Assembly: GCF_030929595.1 (NCBI RefSeq)
Contig: NZ_JAVFVR010000010.1
Coordinates: forward strand, 62,001-126,000
DNA from: Flavobacterium sp. LHD-85
GTDB taxonomy: Bacteria > Bacteroidota > Bacteroidia > Flavobacteriales > Flavobacteriaceae
DNA length: 64,000 bases
Direction of reading: 5' to 3'
The first letter of the stretch is position 1, and each line of letters begins with the position of its first letter. Made by a program: the position numbers and the translations under genes. This document shows, piece by piece, positions 28,509 to 36,709 of the stretch. Under the pieces are notes generated by a model that saw only the letters and a list, made by a program, of their open reading frames with translations, did no database searches and was not told where the DNA came from.

Positions 28509-29002
28509 TTGGCAATGATGTTATAGATCTTGTGCAGTCACGCATAGAAAGCCGTTGGCAGCGCACAGGTTTTATAGACAAATTGTTTACAATAGAGGAG
28601 CAAAGGTTTATCAACGATTATGATAAACCTGAAACAATGGTATGGCTTTTATGGAGCATGAAAGAAGCGGCCTATAAAATTTATAATCGTCAGACCAAAA
28701 TACGGGAATTCAGCCCGAAAAAGCTTTGTTGCTTTTTAGATTCTATAAACTCTCATTTAATATCAGGTAAAGTAATTTGCAATGAAAATGTGTATTATAC
28801 TCAAAGTACATTTTCATTAGAAAACATTCATACAATTGCTGTAGATAATTTAGAAAACATCAAAAATATAATTGAAGTTGAAAACAAAGAAATTATAAAA
28901 GACGAAAATGGAATTCCCTATTTAAAAATTAACAATATGCTTCAAGATGTCTCAATCAGTCATCATGGAAGGTTTGAAAAATGGGTCACTCTCAGAAAAT
29001 GA
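28505..29002 (+). CDS. 4'-phosphopantetheinyl transferase
   Basis: 165 residues, AcpS-length. MIGNDVIDLVQ at the start carries the Mg-binding Asp, and WSMKEAAYKIYNRQ (about 51-64) is the WxxKEA motif. Last gene of the operon; its start overlaps the ACP stop. It most likely activates this operon's divergent ACP. Confidence 0.88.
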   Translation: MIGNDVIDLVQSRIESRWQRTGFIDKLFTIEEQRFINDYDKPETMVWLLWSMKEAAYKIYNRQTKIREFSPKKLCCFLDSINSHLISGKVICNENVYYTQSTFSLENIHTIAVDNLENIKNIIEVENKEIIKDENGIPYLKINNMLQDVSISHHGRFEKWVTLRK

Positions 29003-29139
29003 TTTTATAGGTTCAATATGCCATTTTTGCTCCGCTTTTTTGTTTATTAACAGATTTAAAAAAGAATCAATCACTAAGAAAATTCTTTATATTTGGATTA
29101 AAATATTCTGCATTCTATTTTTTTAGCAATCTAAAATCT

Positions 29140-29925
29140 ATGAAGATACTTTTTACTAAACTGGTATTGCTTTTATTATTCTTAACCTTATTTTCTTGCG
29201 AAAATAAGAAACCTAAACCAGTGATAAAACCTCCATATCAAGCAGGTGTAATTTTATCTTTTGATGATGCTTATGTTGACGAATGGTCTGAAGCAGATCG
29301 AGCATTGCGAAAGTATTCTTGGAAAGGCACTTTTAATGTCTGCCGAATAGATTCTATTGGAGCTCCAGAAATTAAAACATTGTTAGAAATGCAAAAATAT
29401 GGTCATGAGATAGCTGGACATGGTTATCATCATTACAATGCGGTTAAGTTTACCAAGCAGTTTAGCGTCAAAGAATACTTAAAACAAGAAATAGATCCTA
29501 TGATTGTTTCTATGAAGAAAAAGGGATTCAACGTTACTTCTTTTGCATATCCTTACGGTGAAAGATCAGATTCTCTGGATCAAGCTTTATCGCCTTTATT
29601 CAAAATTATAAGAGGACGAGCATTTGGAGGCGAAATTCCAGAGAAACAAGACAGTTATTTTGATAATTCTAAAATTGTATTTGCTTTTGATATTGATAAT
29701 AGCCATATCCATTTTAGTATTCCCTATTTGCTTGAATTATTAGATTATGCTAAAAAGAACAATAAAATTCTAATTCTATGCGGTCATAAACCTGTTAAGG
29801 ATATAACTGAAAATTATCAAACCAAAATAGAAACGTTAGAATTTATCTGCAAATACATGAAACTGAACGATCTTAAATTTTATCGCCTTTCAGATTTAGA
29901 TAATCTGCTTCCTCCTCAGCTTTAA
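29140..29925 (+). CDS. polysaccharide-deacetylase-family lipoprotein
   Basis: 261 residues. Lipoprotein signal with lipobox LFSC (Cys20). NodB-fold motifs: GVILSFDDAYVDEW (about 36-49, catalytic and metal Asp), GHEIAGHGYHHYN (metal His) and FAYPYGERSD. It may deacetylate a cell-envelope or extracellular glycan. Alone in its transcription unit, 137 bp after the PPTase. Confidence 0.83.
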   Translation: MKILFTKLVLLLLFLTLFSCENKKPKPVIKPPYQAGVILSFDDAYVDEWSEADRALRKYSWKGTFNVCRIDSIGAPEIKTLLEMQKYGHEIAGHGYHHYNAVKFTKQFSVKEYLKQEIDPMIVSMKKKGFNVTSFAYPYGERSDSLDQALSPLFKIIRGRAFGGEIPEKQDSYFDNSKIVFAFDIDNSHIHFSIPYLLELLDYAKKNNKILILCGHKPVKDITENYQTKIETLEFICKYMKLNDLKFYRLSDLDNLLPPQL

Positions 29926-29949
29926 TCCATAAAATATAAAATATAAATA

Positions 29950-31077
29950 ATGAAGATACATCTTGTCTTTATGCTCGCTGCCGTAATGGTTTGTCAAGCT
30001 CAAGTAAAAAATCCTGTAATCAAAGCTTCTTCAAAAATCTGCTATATAAAAGAAGACAACGAAGAAAAAACAAAATGGTATTTAGATCCAAAAGCTAAAC
30101 TAGATTTGTATGTTACCAACAAAAGTCCAAAAGAGAAAATCATTGCCTTTTATACTAATAAAGATTCTATCTCAATAAAATTAAAACCTGGAAAAAAGTT
30201 TGATTTTACAGTGCTCTTAAATAATACTGATAGCTGTTTTACACGCGTTGAATGTCCGTCTTTAAAAAACTTTTCGAAACTCAAACCTGAAATGCACGAT
30301 ACAATTCCATTTGTGCTTTCAGATTATAACAATATCATTTTTAAAGTAAAGATGGACGATAAAGAAACTCTAGACCTAAAATTTGATTCGGGAACTAGTG
30401 ATTTTCTTTTAACAAATGAAATACTCAATCAGCTAAAATTAAACAGTTTAAAAGGGCATAGTTTTAAACTTGGAAATCAAATATGGAACGATCAAGAGAT
30501 TTTTCCTGTAGAATTATCGGGACAAGGAACTGTGGGCCGTTTTGGATGGAATTTATTTGATGGAACAATAGTAGAAATCGATTATGATAAAAAACTTTTT
30601 ATAATTCATTCTAAATTATCAAAACGAAACAAAGAGTACACGAAACTTGATATGGAATTTGTTCGTACTCTATTTTGTGTTCAAGGACAGCTTCAAATAA
30701 ACAATACAGCTTATAAAGGGCGTTTTCTTTTTGATAATGGCTATCAGCGTACTGCAATGCTAGATCAGCAAATCATGCAGGAACAGCAATATCCGAAGGA
30801 AAGTTTACCTGTTATCAAAAAAGTAATTTTAAAAAATGGTCAAGGAGAAGAAATCCCTGTGCTGACGGTAAAAAACGAAAAATTCTATTTAGGAAATTTA
30901 TGTTTGAATGATGTGCCTGTACAATTGCTAGCAACAGGCAATCCAGCCCAATTCAAAACCCATATTCTTGGCAACGAAGTTTTAAAAAGATTTAATACGA
31001 TATTGGATTTTCAGGAAAACAAAGTTTACTTAAAACCAAATTCATTATGGAATGAACCTTACACCGAAGGATCATAA
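29950..31077 (+). CDS. retropepsin-like aspartyl-protease-fold protein
   Basis: 375 residues. A signal peptide (about 1-17, ending VCQAQ) makes it periplasmic. Two pepsin-like motifs, LKFDSGTSDFLL (near 145-156) and RFLFDNGYQRTAM (near 258-270), mark the two halves of an aspartyl-protease fold. The second Asp motif is DNG rather than DT/SG, so activity is uncertain. It follows the deacetylase by 24 bp and is probably cotranscribed. Confidence 0.72.
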   Translation: MKIHLVFMLAAVMVCQAQVKNPVIKASSKICYIKEDNEEKTKWYLDPKAKLDLYVTNKSPKEKIIAFYTNKDSISIKLKPGKKFDFTVLLNNTDSCFTRVECPSLKNFSKLKPEMHDTIPFVLSDYNNIIFKVKMDDKETLDLKFDSGTSDFLLTNEILNQLKLNSLKGHSFKLGNQIWNDQEIFPVELSGQGTVGRFGWNLFDGTIVEIDYDKKLFIIHSKLSKRNKEYTKLDMEFVRTLFCVQGQLQINNTAYKGRFLFDNGYQRTAMLDQQIMQEQQYPKESLPVIKKVILKNGQGEEIPVLTVKNEKFYLGNLCLNDVPVQLLATGNPAQFKTHILGNEVLKRFNTILDFQENKVYLKPNSLWNEPYTEGS

Positions 31078-31102
31078 AAAATAATTGGTACAGAAAAACT
31101 AA

Positions 31103-31141
31103 AAGGATCCAATTTAAACCGACACTTTAAATTGGATTCTT
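31103..31141 (+). terminator. intrinsic terminator
   Basis: Stem of 16 bp (31103-31118 with 31126-31141, one G-T pair), 7-nt loop, followed by a T run. Ends the deacetylase/aspartyl-protease unit. Confidence 0.88.
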
Positions 31142-31188
31142 TTTTTGTATTTTTAATCATTCATAAGTTTTTCTATTACTGATTTAAA

Positions 31189-32262
31189 ATGCTAAAAGAA
31201 AAAACAATCCGAATTTTATTCTTGGTAATCTGTATTATCTCTTCTCTTCCGATTTGCTACGGACAGTATAAGATTTCGGGTTATATTGATGCAGAACAAA
31301 AAAACAAAACCGTCTATTTGAGTCTGCTGAAATATGATGAAGAAACTATGATTACCGAAAATCAGATTCTTTTTTCTACTCAGACAAATAATGATGGATA
31401 TTTTGAATTTAAAGGACAGCTATTATCAGAAAAAGATAAACTTTACCGCATACATTCCAATATTAATACAATAAAAGGGTTGCAATTGGTAAGTGATAAC
31501 GAGAAGAGCAATTATTACAATTTTATATTTTCTAATCGAGATACGATCTACTTTCAAAAATCTGGAAACAATTGGTTTAGCGAATCAAAAAACAGTAATT
31601 CAGCAGATATAGAATGGCGAAAATTAAAATCTTTTGAAGAGCAGTTAGAGAAAAATAATGCTCAAATAAAAAACAAAGAAGCACAACAGCAAGCTGTAAA
31701 TGATTTTGCCGAAAAAGTAAAATCCTATAGCGAGAAAAGCATTAAACATTCTCTGCTGAAGCTTTTAGCTTTTTCAGATATCAAAAAAAATGACTTTAAT
31801 ATAAAAACTGACTTTGAGAAAGATGAAGCGTTTTACGATGGTGTTTCTAATTCGCTGAAAAGCTACTACGGTGAAACGTCTTATTACCTCCAGTATCAAG
31901 ATGAAATTTCAAAAATTTCAAATGTTATATTACAGCAAAAATATGCATTTCAGAAAAAGCTGAATTATGCTTTAGTTATATTAGTTTTCATTTTGATTCT
32001 TGTTTCTGTTTTTCAATTTAGAAAATTAAAGGCTCTTAAACCTCAAAAAATAATACAAGAAATCTCAAACCTGACCTTGACCAATCAGGAAGAGAAAATC
32101 ACCAAACTGATTTTAGAAGACAAATCGAACAAAGAAATTGCTAATGAGCTTTTTATTTCGCTGAGTACAGTAAAAACCCATATTCGAAATCTTTATGCTA
32201 AGTTGGATGTCACAAACCGTCATGAATTGGTTGCTAAATTGAAAAATCATCCTTGGGATTAG
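31189..32262 (+). CDS. membrane-tethered LuxR-type regulator
   Basis: 357 residues. Signal peptide or signal anchor (about 1-25), a periplasmic beta-rich domain (about 26-140), a helical segment, one TM helix at about 262-282 (YALVILVFILILVSVF), then a LuxR/GerE helix-turn-helix (about 293-352; NKEIANELFISLSTVKTHIRNLYAKL). This is a one-component sensor with an external domain and an internal DNA-binding domain. The ligand is unknown. The HExxH protein gene follows by 80 bp and is a plausible target. Confidence 0.82.
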   Translation: MLKEKTIRILFLVICIISSLPICYGQYKISGYIDAEQKNKTVYLSLLKYDEETMITENQILFSTQTNNDGYFEFKGQLLSEKDKLYRIHSNINTIKGLQLVSDNEKSNYYNFIFSNRDTIYFQKSGNNWFSESKNSNSADIEWRKLKSFEEQLEKNNAQIKNKEAQQQAVNDFAEKVKSYSEKSIKHSLLKLLAFSDIKKNDFNIKTDFEKDEAFYDGVSNSLKSYYGETSYYLQYQDEISKISNVILQQKYAFQKKLNYALVILVFILILVSVFQFRKLKALKPQKIIQEISNLTLTNQEEKITKLILEDKSNKEIANELFISLSTVKTHIRNLYAKLDVTNRHELVAKLKNHPWD

Positions 32263-32342
32263 TCCCAATCTCAGCCTCTTCGTAACTAATTTTCCAAATT
32301 CAGCGATCTAATTTTGTTTCCGAAATCTTAAATCAATCGGAA

Positions 32343-33698
32343 ATGGAAAAGAATCTTCTATTGTTAATCTTCTTTACAATCTTGCAATTTGCTTCAGCGC
32401 AAGAAACAGAAAAGGCTGCTAAAAACAGACAAAATATTCAAGAAAAGCTATTGGAAGCAAAAGTACTTTTAGAAAACGACAACGGAAAACTTTGGGGAAA
32501 GCCAATCTGGAACGACAGCATTATCGTAATAGACTTTGACAATTCAATCTATAGTTTGGTAAAATTACCGAATAGCAAAACGGATAATGGCGTTTTATAT
32601 TCTAAAATCATGGAACCTAATTCGCTAGTTTTTGTTAATACCACTCAGAAATATGACGGGAAAGAATATGCTACAGTTCTCAATAATTATCTGGACGATA
32701 AAGGTGCCACTATCATTCATGAATTATTTCATTTACTTCAAATGAAATCCAGAAAATTTAATGGAAATCCGATTGAATATCTCGATAAAACCAACGCCCG
32801 TATTTTATTGCGATTAGAATATCAGGCATTAAAAAATGCTTTAAAAGCTGTTATCGAAAAGAAGAAAACTGAAGAGATTAAAAACTATTTGAAAGACGCT
32901 ATTCTTTTTCGTAAAGAAAGACAAAAGCAATATGCAAAATATCTTAATGATGAACTTGAAATAGAAACCTTAGAAGGTTTAGCTAATTACACAGGTTTTG
33001 TCTTGTCTTCTTATGATAACAAATACGAAAAGGCGATAGAAGAAATTAACCAACGAGAAGAAGCGAAAACCTACACGAGGCCTTTTCCTTATGCTACTGG
33101 TCCAGCCTACGGATTGCTATTTGATTATTTAAATATCGCTTGGAGAAAAAGTTTAGATAATACTTATAATTTTACTGATATTTATGAAGTTATGATATTA
33201 AAATCAAAATTAACTATCACTAAAAAGCAACTACAATTAGCCAAATCCAGAAATAATTTTATCGAAATAAACAAACAAGAAATTGCTCGGGAAGAAGAAC
33301 AAAAAAAGCTAATTTCTTATTACACTAAATTGCTAATCAATAAACCAATCCTAAAAGTCGCACTTACCGATATTGACCATTACGGACGCACTTTTAATAT
33401 GAATGGAACGCTAACTTTAAATGATAAAGGAATCGTGTATTCTAGTATTAAAGGGCGTGATAAATCGGGAAATAACTTTGGAAATTTTGCCACAATCGAA
33501 GGGAAAAATCAATTGGGAAAAGCTGGTATTTTAAGTTATGATAAAGATGGCAAAACTTATTTTGTTTTTCCAATACCGTCTAAAATTGAAGGTCAAAAAA
33601 TTACAAGCGAATTTTACGAAATAGAACTAAATCCTGATTGGAAAATTGTAAAACAAAATGACGGAAATATGGAAATTGTAAAAGAATCTAAAAGTTAA
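32343..33698 (+). CDS. exported HExxH putative metallopeptidase, family unknown
   Basis: 451 residues with a signal peptide (about 1-19, ending FASAQ). TIIHELFHLLQMKS (about 123-136) gives an HExxH zinc motif, and ETLEGLANYTGF (about 208-219) may supply a third Glu ligand in gluzincin style. The C-terminal 120 residues are beta-rich. I do not recognise a named peptidase family, and activity is inference. It lies behind the membrane LuxR regulator. Confidence 0.6.
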   Translation: MEKNLLLLIFFTILQFASAQETEKAAKNRQNIQEKLLEAKVLLENDNGKLWGKPIWNDSIIVIDFDNSIYSLVKLPNSKTDNGVLYSKIMEPNSLVFVNTTQKYDGKEYATVLNNYLDDKGATIIHELFHLLQMKSRKFNGNPIEYLDKTNARILLRLEYQALKNALKAVIEKKKTEEIKNYLKDAILFRKERQKQYAKYLNDELEIETLEGLANYTGFVLSSYDNKYEKAIEEINQREEAKTYTRPFPYATGPAYGLLFDYLNIAWRKSLDNTYNFTDIYEVMILKSKLTITKKQLQLAKSRNNFIEINKQEIAREEEQKKLISYYTKLLINKPILKVALTDIDHYGRTFNMNGTLTLNDKGIVYSSIKGRDKSGNNFGNFATIEGKNQLGKAGILSYDKDGKTYFVFPIPSKIEGQKITSEFYEIELNPDWKIVKQNDGNMEIVKESKS

Positions 33699-33776
33699 TG
33701 TACAACTTCTTCAAAAACCAAAATAGATTATGTCAACGGATATTCTTTCTGCCCGAAATATTGTTTATCTGTAAAA

Positions 33777-33925
33777 CCCCAGCGGGGTGAAATATTTATA
33801 GAAATACAATAAGGTAAATAAAAAAGCTCCCTAGGAGCGACATATTTTTCTGCAACCTAAAATATGTCGCTCCTATGGAGCTTTATACTGTAAACATTTA
33901 TCTTTTTCTATAAATATTTCGCTTC
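33777..33925. repeat. palindromic intergenic element (CCCCAGCGGGG type)
   Basis: Starts with CCCCAGCGGGG (33777-33787). Perfect outer arms GAAATATTTATAGAAA (33789-33804) / TTTCTATAAATATTTC (33905-33920) enclose inner arms GGAGCGACATATTTT (33834-33848) / AAAATATGTCGCTCC (33859-33873). It shares modules with the element at 41.7-41.9 kb. No gene lies in 33699-33971. Confidence 0.8.
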
Positions 33926-33971
33926 TCCGAAGCTTACCAAAAAGAGCTATCTTTTTGAGACTACCTATCTT

Positions 33972-35753
33972 TTACAATAAAGTTTCCTGATCGTCAGGAT
34001 TAAAACTGCCTTCGTCAGGATATTTTATACTTCCTTTTAATTCTTCTACACGTTTTGGATCAAACTTAGGTAGCTGTAATTCACCATTCTTTTTCCAATT
34101 TTTAACAGTTTTAGCAACTGCTTCCGCTTTTTCATTAGAAACCGGAGTATCCCTAGTCATATAAAGTGTCTGTGAAGGATAAGCCAAAGAAGTTCCGCTA
34201 CTTTCGATAATGTCAAGCATTCGCAGTAAAAGATCTTCTTGAACCTCTTGTGACGTTTCAAAATTTATGGCTTCTATATAAGCGGTAATCTCAACTTTTA
34301 ATGCATCGGCAGTAATACCTGTAAAACGAACTATTGGTGGAGTATTTATAACCGAAGGATGCGCAAGCAGCAAAGATTTTAATTCCACTAAAAGATAACG
34401 CATCTGATCTGGAGTTGTTTCCATTCTAAAACCAAAAATCGGATTGAATATAAAACGGTCGCGATGTGCATAATTTTCTATTTTACTAGCCGATAGCTGA
34501 CCATTCGGAATTGTTACAATTGTACGGGCTGGTGTGCGAAGTGTGGTAGAGCGCATTCCGATTGCTTCTACGGTTCCTTTTATATCATCAACTCGACAAT
34601 AATCTCCAACACGCAATGGCTGATCTGCAATAAGACTTACACTTCCCACAAAATTTTCTATCGTTTTTTGCGCTCCAAGAGCCAAGGCAATCCCCCCAAT
34701 TCCCAGTGCGGCAAGTCCTGCAGTAACATCAACACCAATAATTCCCAATAATGCAATGATTCCAATAACAACAATCGCGGCTTTCATTGTGCGACTCAAA
34801 AACAAAACCGCAGATACTGCAGAAGCACGTCCTCGATTGTTCATTCTGCTTCGAGTATACATACTCACAAAATCGGTCATTCTCCAAAGCAGGATCAAAA
34901 AAGCTACAATTCCGATCGTGATTATGATTATGCTAAATCGCTGACGAACTATTATTGAAATTCCCATTCGCTGCGTAAAAGCCACGAATAAAATCACCGT
35001 TAGATACATCTGAACTGGCAACGTAAAAGCATCTATAATTGCAGTTCCTTTTTCAGTATCTGCTTTCTTCCACACTTTTTGAATTAGAAAAATGAGTACA
35101 AAAATAAGAAGCCTAGACAATAAATAAGTAACAACTGCCATTACCACCACTACTCCCCAGTGGCCAATTGGAACATTTCCTAATTTTCTATCTTTTAGAA
35201 ATTTAGGCAATACCCTATCTAAAAAAGTTTTTTCTCCGCTAATATCTGCTCCACGAATTGCTTCTACTGTTTCTGCCGAAAAAAGCCATAATGCCGGTTC
35301 GCTGTCATCGGATTGATTCTCTAAATAAAGCTGTATGTCTATTTTATCTGTCGATATATTTCCAACCAAATCTATACCAGTTGTCAGATTATCATCTAAG
35401 CGTCCTAATTCTTTATTACTTAAAATAGAAGATGGCGAAAAATTACCTCCCTGATCCAAAAGTTTCTGAAAAGTCTTTGCTATTTCTATTCTTTCGGCTG
35501 TTTTACGATAGGAACGTTTGCTCAGAACAAGGTACTGACTGGCACGCAGATAATTCTGATCGCCTAGTGCTTTGATGAATCCGTTGACTGTTCCTTGAGG
35601 CGTTCTTCTTCCTAGCGAATCATCTGGAATCTTAACTGGCTCTTCTGTTGTCTTTGCAGCACCTAAAAGCTGTGCTTCGGCTGTATTGGTGTTGACTAGA
35701 AAAGTCAAACTCAACAAGAAAAAAAACAATATCCGTTTTGTACCTGAAACCAT
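33972..35753 (-). CDS. MscS-family mechanosensitive ion channel
   Basis: 593 residues. Signal peptide (about 1-27), a periplasmic N-terminal domain (about 30-180), then inner-membrane helices from about 185 to 355 and the MscS pore/beta domain. The pore-helix stretch VTAGLAALGIGGIALALGAQ and the following QKTIENFVGSVSLIADQPLRVGDYCRVDDIKGTVEAIG are typical. It lies 93 bp downstream of the IlvN-like gene and may be cotranscribed. Role: osmotic-downshift release, perhaps small. Confidence 0.9.
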   Translation of the reverse strand: MVSGTKRILFFFLLSLTFLVNTNTAEAQLLGAAKTTEEPVKIPDDSLGRRTPQGTVNGFIKALGDQNYLRASQYLVLSKRSYRKTAERIEIAKTFQKLLDQGGNFSPSSILSNKELGRLDDNLTTGIDLVGNISTDKIDIQLYLENQSDDSEPALWLFSAETVEAIRGADISGEKTFLDRVLPKFLKDRKLGNVPIGHWGVVVVMAVVTYLLSRLLIFVLIFLIQKVWKKADTEKGTAIIDAFTLPVQMYLTVILFVAFTQRMGISIIVRQRFSIIIITIGIVAFLILLWRMTDFVSMYTRSRMNNRGRASAVSAVLFLSRTMKAAIVVIGIIALLGIIGVDVTAGLAALGIGGIALALGAQKTIENFVGSVSLIADQPLRVGDYCRVDDIKGTVEAIGMRSTTLRTPARTIVTIPNGQLSASKIENYAHRDRFIFNPIFGFRMETTPDQMRYLLVELKSLLLAHPSVINTPPIVRFTGITADALKVEITAYIEAINFETSQEVQEDLLLRMLDIIESSGTSLAYPSQTLYMTRDTPVSNEKAEAVAKTVKNWKKNGELQLPKFDPKRVEELKGSIKYPDEGSFNPDDQETLL

Positions 35754-35846
35754 ACTCTATCTGCTTTAGTAATGACTATTAAAAATACTAAATATTGAAG
35801 AAAAACAGCAAGGTTTCCGTAAGAAAAAACAGAATCTTACCATTCT

Positions 35847-36344
35847 TTAAATTTCTTCACAAAAACCTTTATTAGATTTCTCAAGAGCAATTCTTGAACT
35901 TGTAACAAACTCAATCAATCCCAATGCATTTAGTTCTTTGGTTAAAACCTCAATTTCATTGTCTGTTCCCGTAGCTTGCAATATCGTATACTCTTTGTGA
36001 ATTTCTGAAATTTTAAGATCATTTTCCCTAAGCATTAATTCCATATCCATAAATAGAGCAGTCGGAATTTTAAATAAAGCGGTTTGTCTAAAAACAATCT
36101 CTTCATTCAAATGATAATAACATTTATAAACCTCAATAATTTTCTCTATCTGTGCCGCTAAATTTACGACAGTATCTAAAGTTTCATTTACTACAATCGT
36201 GTGTCGGTACATTTTATCTATCTCGCAAATAGACATATTAAGACTTAAAACGACTATCTGTTTTCTTATAAACATAGAGCTTAGTCTAGTGATTAATCTT
36301 AATTGATCTTCTGAATAAATGGTAAGAGTAAATTCGTTTTTCAT
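35847..36344 (-). CDS. orphan IlvN-like ACT-domain protein
   Basis: 165 residues resembling the acetolactate synthase small subunit. An N-terminal ACT domain (about 4-80) has IYSEDQLRLITRLSSMFIRK and YRHTIVVNET, and a second domain follows (about 85-155; FKIPTALFMD, ILQATGTDNEIEVLTKELN). IlvN binds the large subunit and mediates branched-chain feedback. No ilvB, ilvC or ilvD is near, so this is an orphan or paralogue. Upstream are two Ile-rich leader peptides with terminators, which suits an isoleucine-regulated gene. Its catalytic partner must be encoded elsewhere. Confidence 0.75.
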   Translation of the reverse strand: MKNEFTLTIYSEDQLRLITRLSSMFIRKQIVVLSLNMSICEIDKMYRHTIVVNETLDTVVNLAAQIEKIIEVYKCYYHLNEEIVFRQTALFKIPTALFMDMELMLRENDLKISEIHKEYTILQATGTDNEIEVLTKELNALGLIEFVTSSRIALEKSNKGFCEEI

Positions 36345-36391
36345 TGTTTGATTTTTATTTGTGCTTCTTTTAAATAGGTTGCTGAGAAATA

Positions 36392-36426
36392 AAAAGGCCT
36401 TTCACATTTGACTGAGAAAGGCTTTT
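36392..36426 (-). terminator. attenuator hairpin 2, before the IlvN-like gene
   Basis: Minus strand: AAAAGCCTTTC (36426-36416) pairs with GAAAGGCCTTTT (36403-36392) with one bulged G, then a T run. It lies 27 nt after the stop of leader peptide 2 and about 48 nt before the IlvN-like start. The loop (36404-36415 and flanks) can instead pair with TCACATGACGAG at the leader stop (36461-36450), a candidate antiterminator. Confidence 0.7.
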
Positions 36427-36453
36427 ATGCATAGACAATAGAATCCTGACTCG

Positions 36454-36513
36454 TCATGTGATACGAATAATGATAATTGAAATAATAATGCTATTTTGAA
36501 TTGATTTTTTCAT
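36454..36513 (-). CDS. Ile-rich leader peptide 2
   Basis: 19 codons plus TGA: MKKSIQNSIIISIIIIRIT. Nine of 19 residues are isoleucine, with runs of three and four Ile codons. It ends just before attenuator hairpin 2. Too short for normal gene calling, but composition, position and terminator match amino-acid leader peptides such as ilvL/ivbL of enteric bacteria. Stalling at Ile codons would leave the antiterminator segment free. Confidence 0.72.
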   Translation of the reverse strand: MKKSIQNSIIISIIIIRIT

Positions 36514-36529
36514 AATTGGTCTAAACAAA

Positions 36530-36555
36530 AAAACCTCCCGTAAAAGGGAGGTTTT
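36530..36555 (-). terminator. attenuator hairpin 1
   Basis: Minus strand: perfect 10-bp stem AAAACCTCCC (36555-36546) / GGGAGGTTTT (36539-36530), 6-nt loop, then a T run. It follows leader peptide 1 by 43 nt. GTGAAGGGG (36596-36588), right after the leader stop, can pair over 9 bp with CCCTTTTAC (36548-36540), an alternative that would break this stem. Confidence 0.75.
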
Positions 36556-36598
36556 CTAAATTGTATATTTTACTTATTTATATAACACCCCTTCACTA

Positions 36599-36658
36599 TT
36601 ATCGAATGATAATTGTGATAATAATTAAAGCGATGTTAATACTATTTTTCATTTGCAT
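36599..36658 (-). CDS. Ile-rich leader peptide 1
   Basis: 19 codons plus TAA: MQMKNSINIALIIITIIIR. Eight of 19 residues are Ile, clustered before the stop. A second ATG is at codon 3. It has the same length and a similar composition to leader peptide 2, which suggests a duplication. It is followed by attenuator hairpin 1. Confidence 0.72.
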   Translation of the reverse strand: MQMKNSINIALIIITIIIR

Positions 36659-36670
36659 AATTTGATGTCG

Positions 36671-36678
36671 CAAATATA
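36671..36678 (-). promoter_or_regulatory. -7 box before the leader peptides
   Basis: TATATTTG on the minus strand, a perfect TAnnTTTG, 12 bp before leader 1 and after the alcohol dehydrogenase stop. No clear TTG is seen at the right distance upstream, so the -33 element is weak or activator-dependent. Confidence 0.5.
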
Positions 36679-36709
36679 AAGCTATTTTTTAATCTGTTAC
36701 TATATATTT

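Noticed and set aside
36392..36658. Region as a simple terminator pair of the alcohol dehydrogenase gene
   Set aside because: Two Ile-rich 19-codon frames and a perfect TAnnTTTG box downstream of the dehydrogenase stop are better explained as an attenuator leader for the next gene, though hairpin 1 may also end dehydrogenase transcripts.
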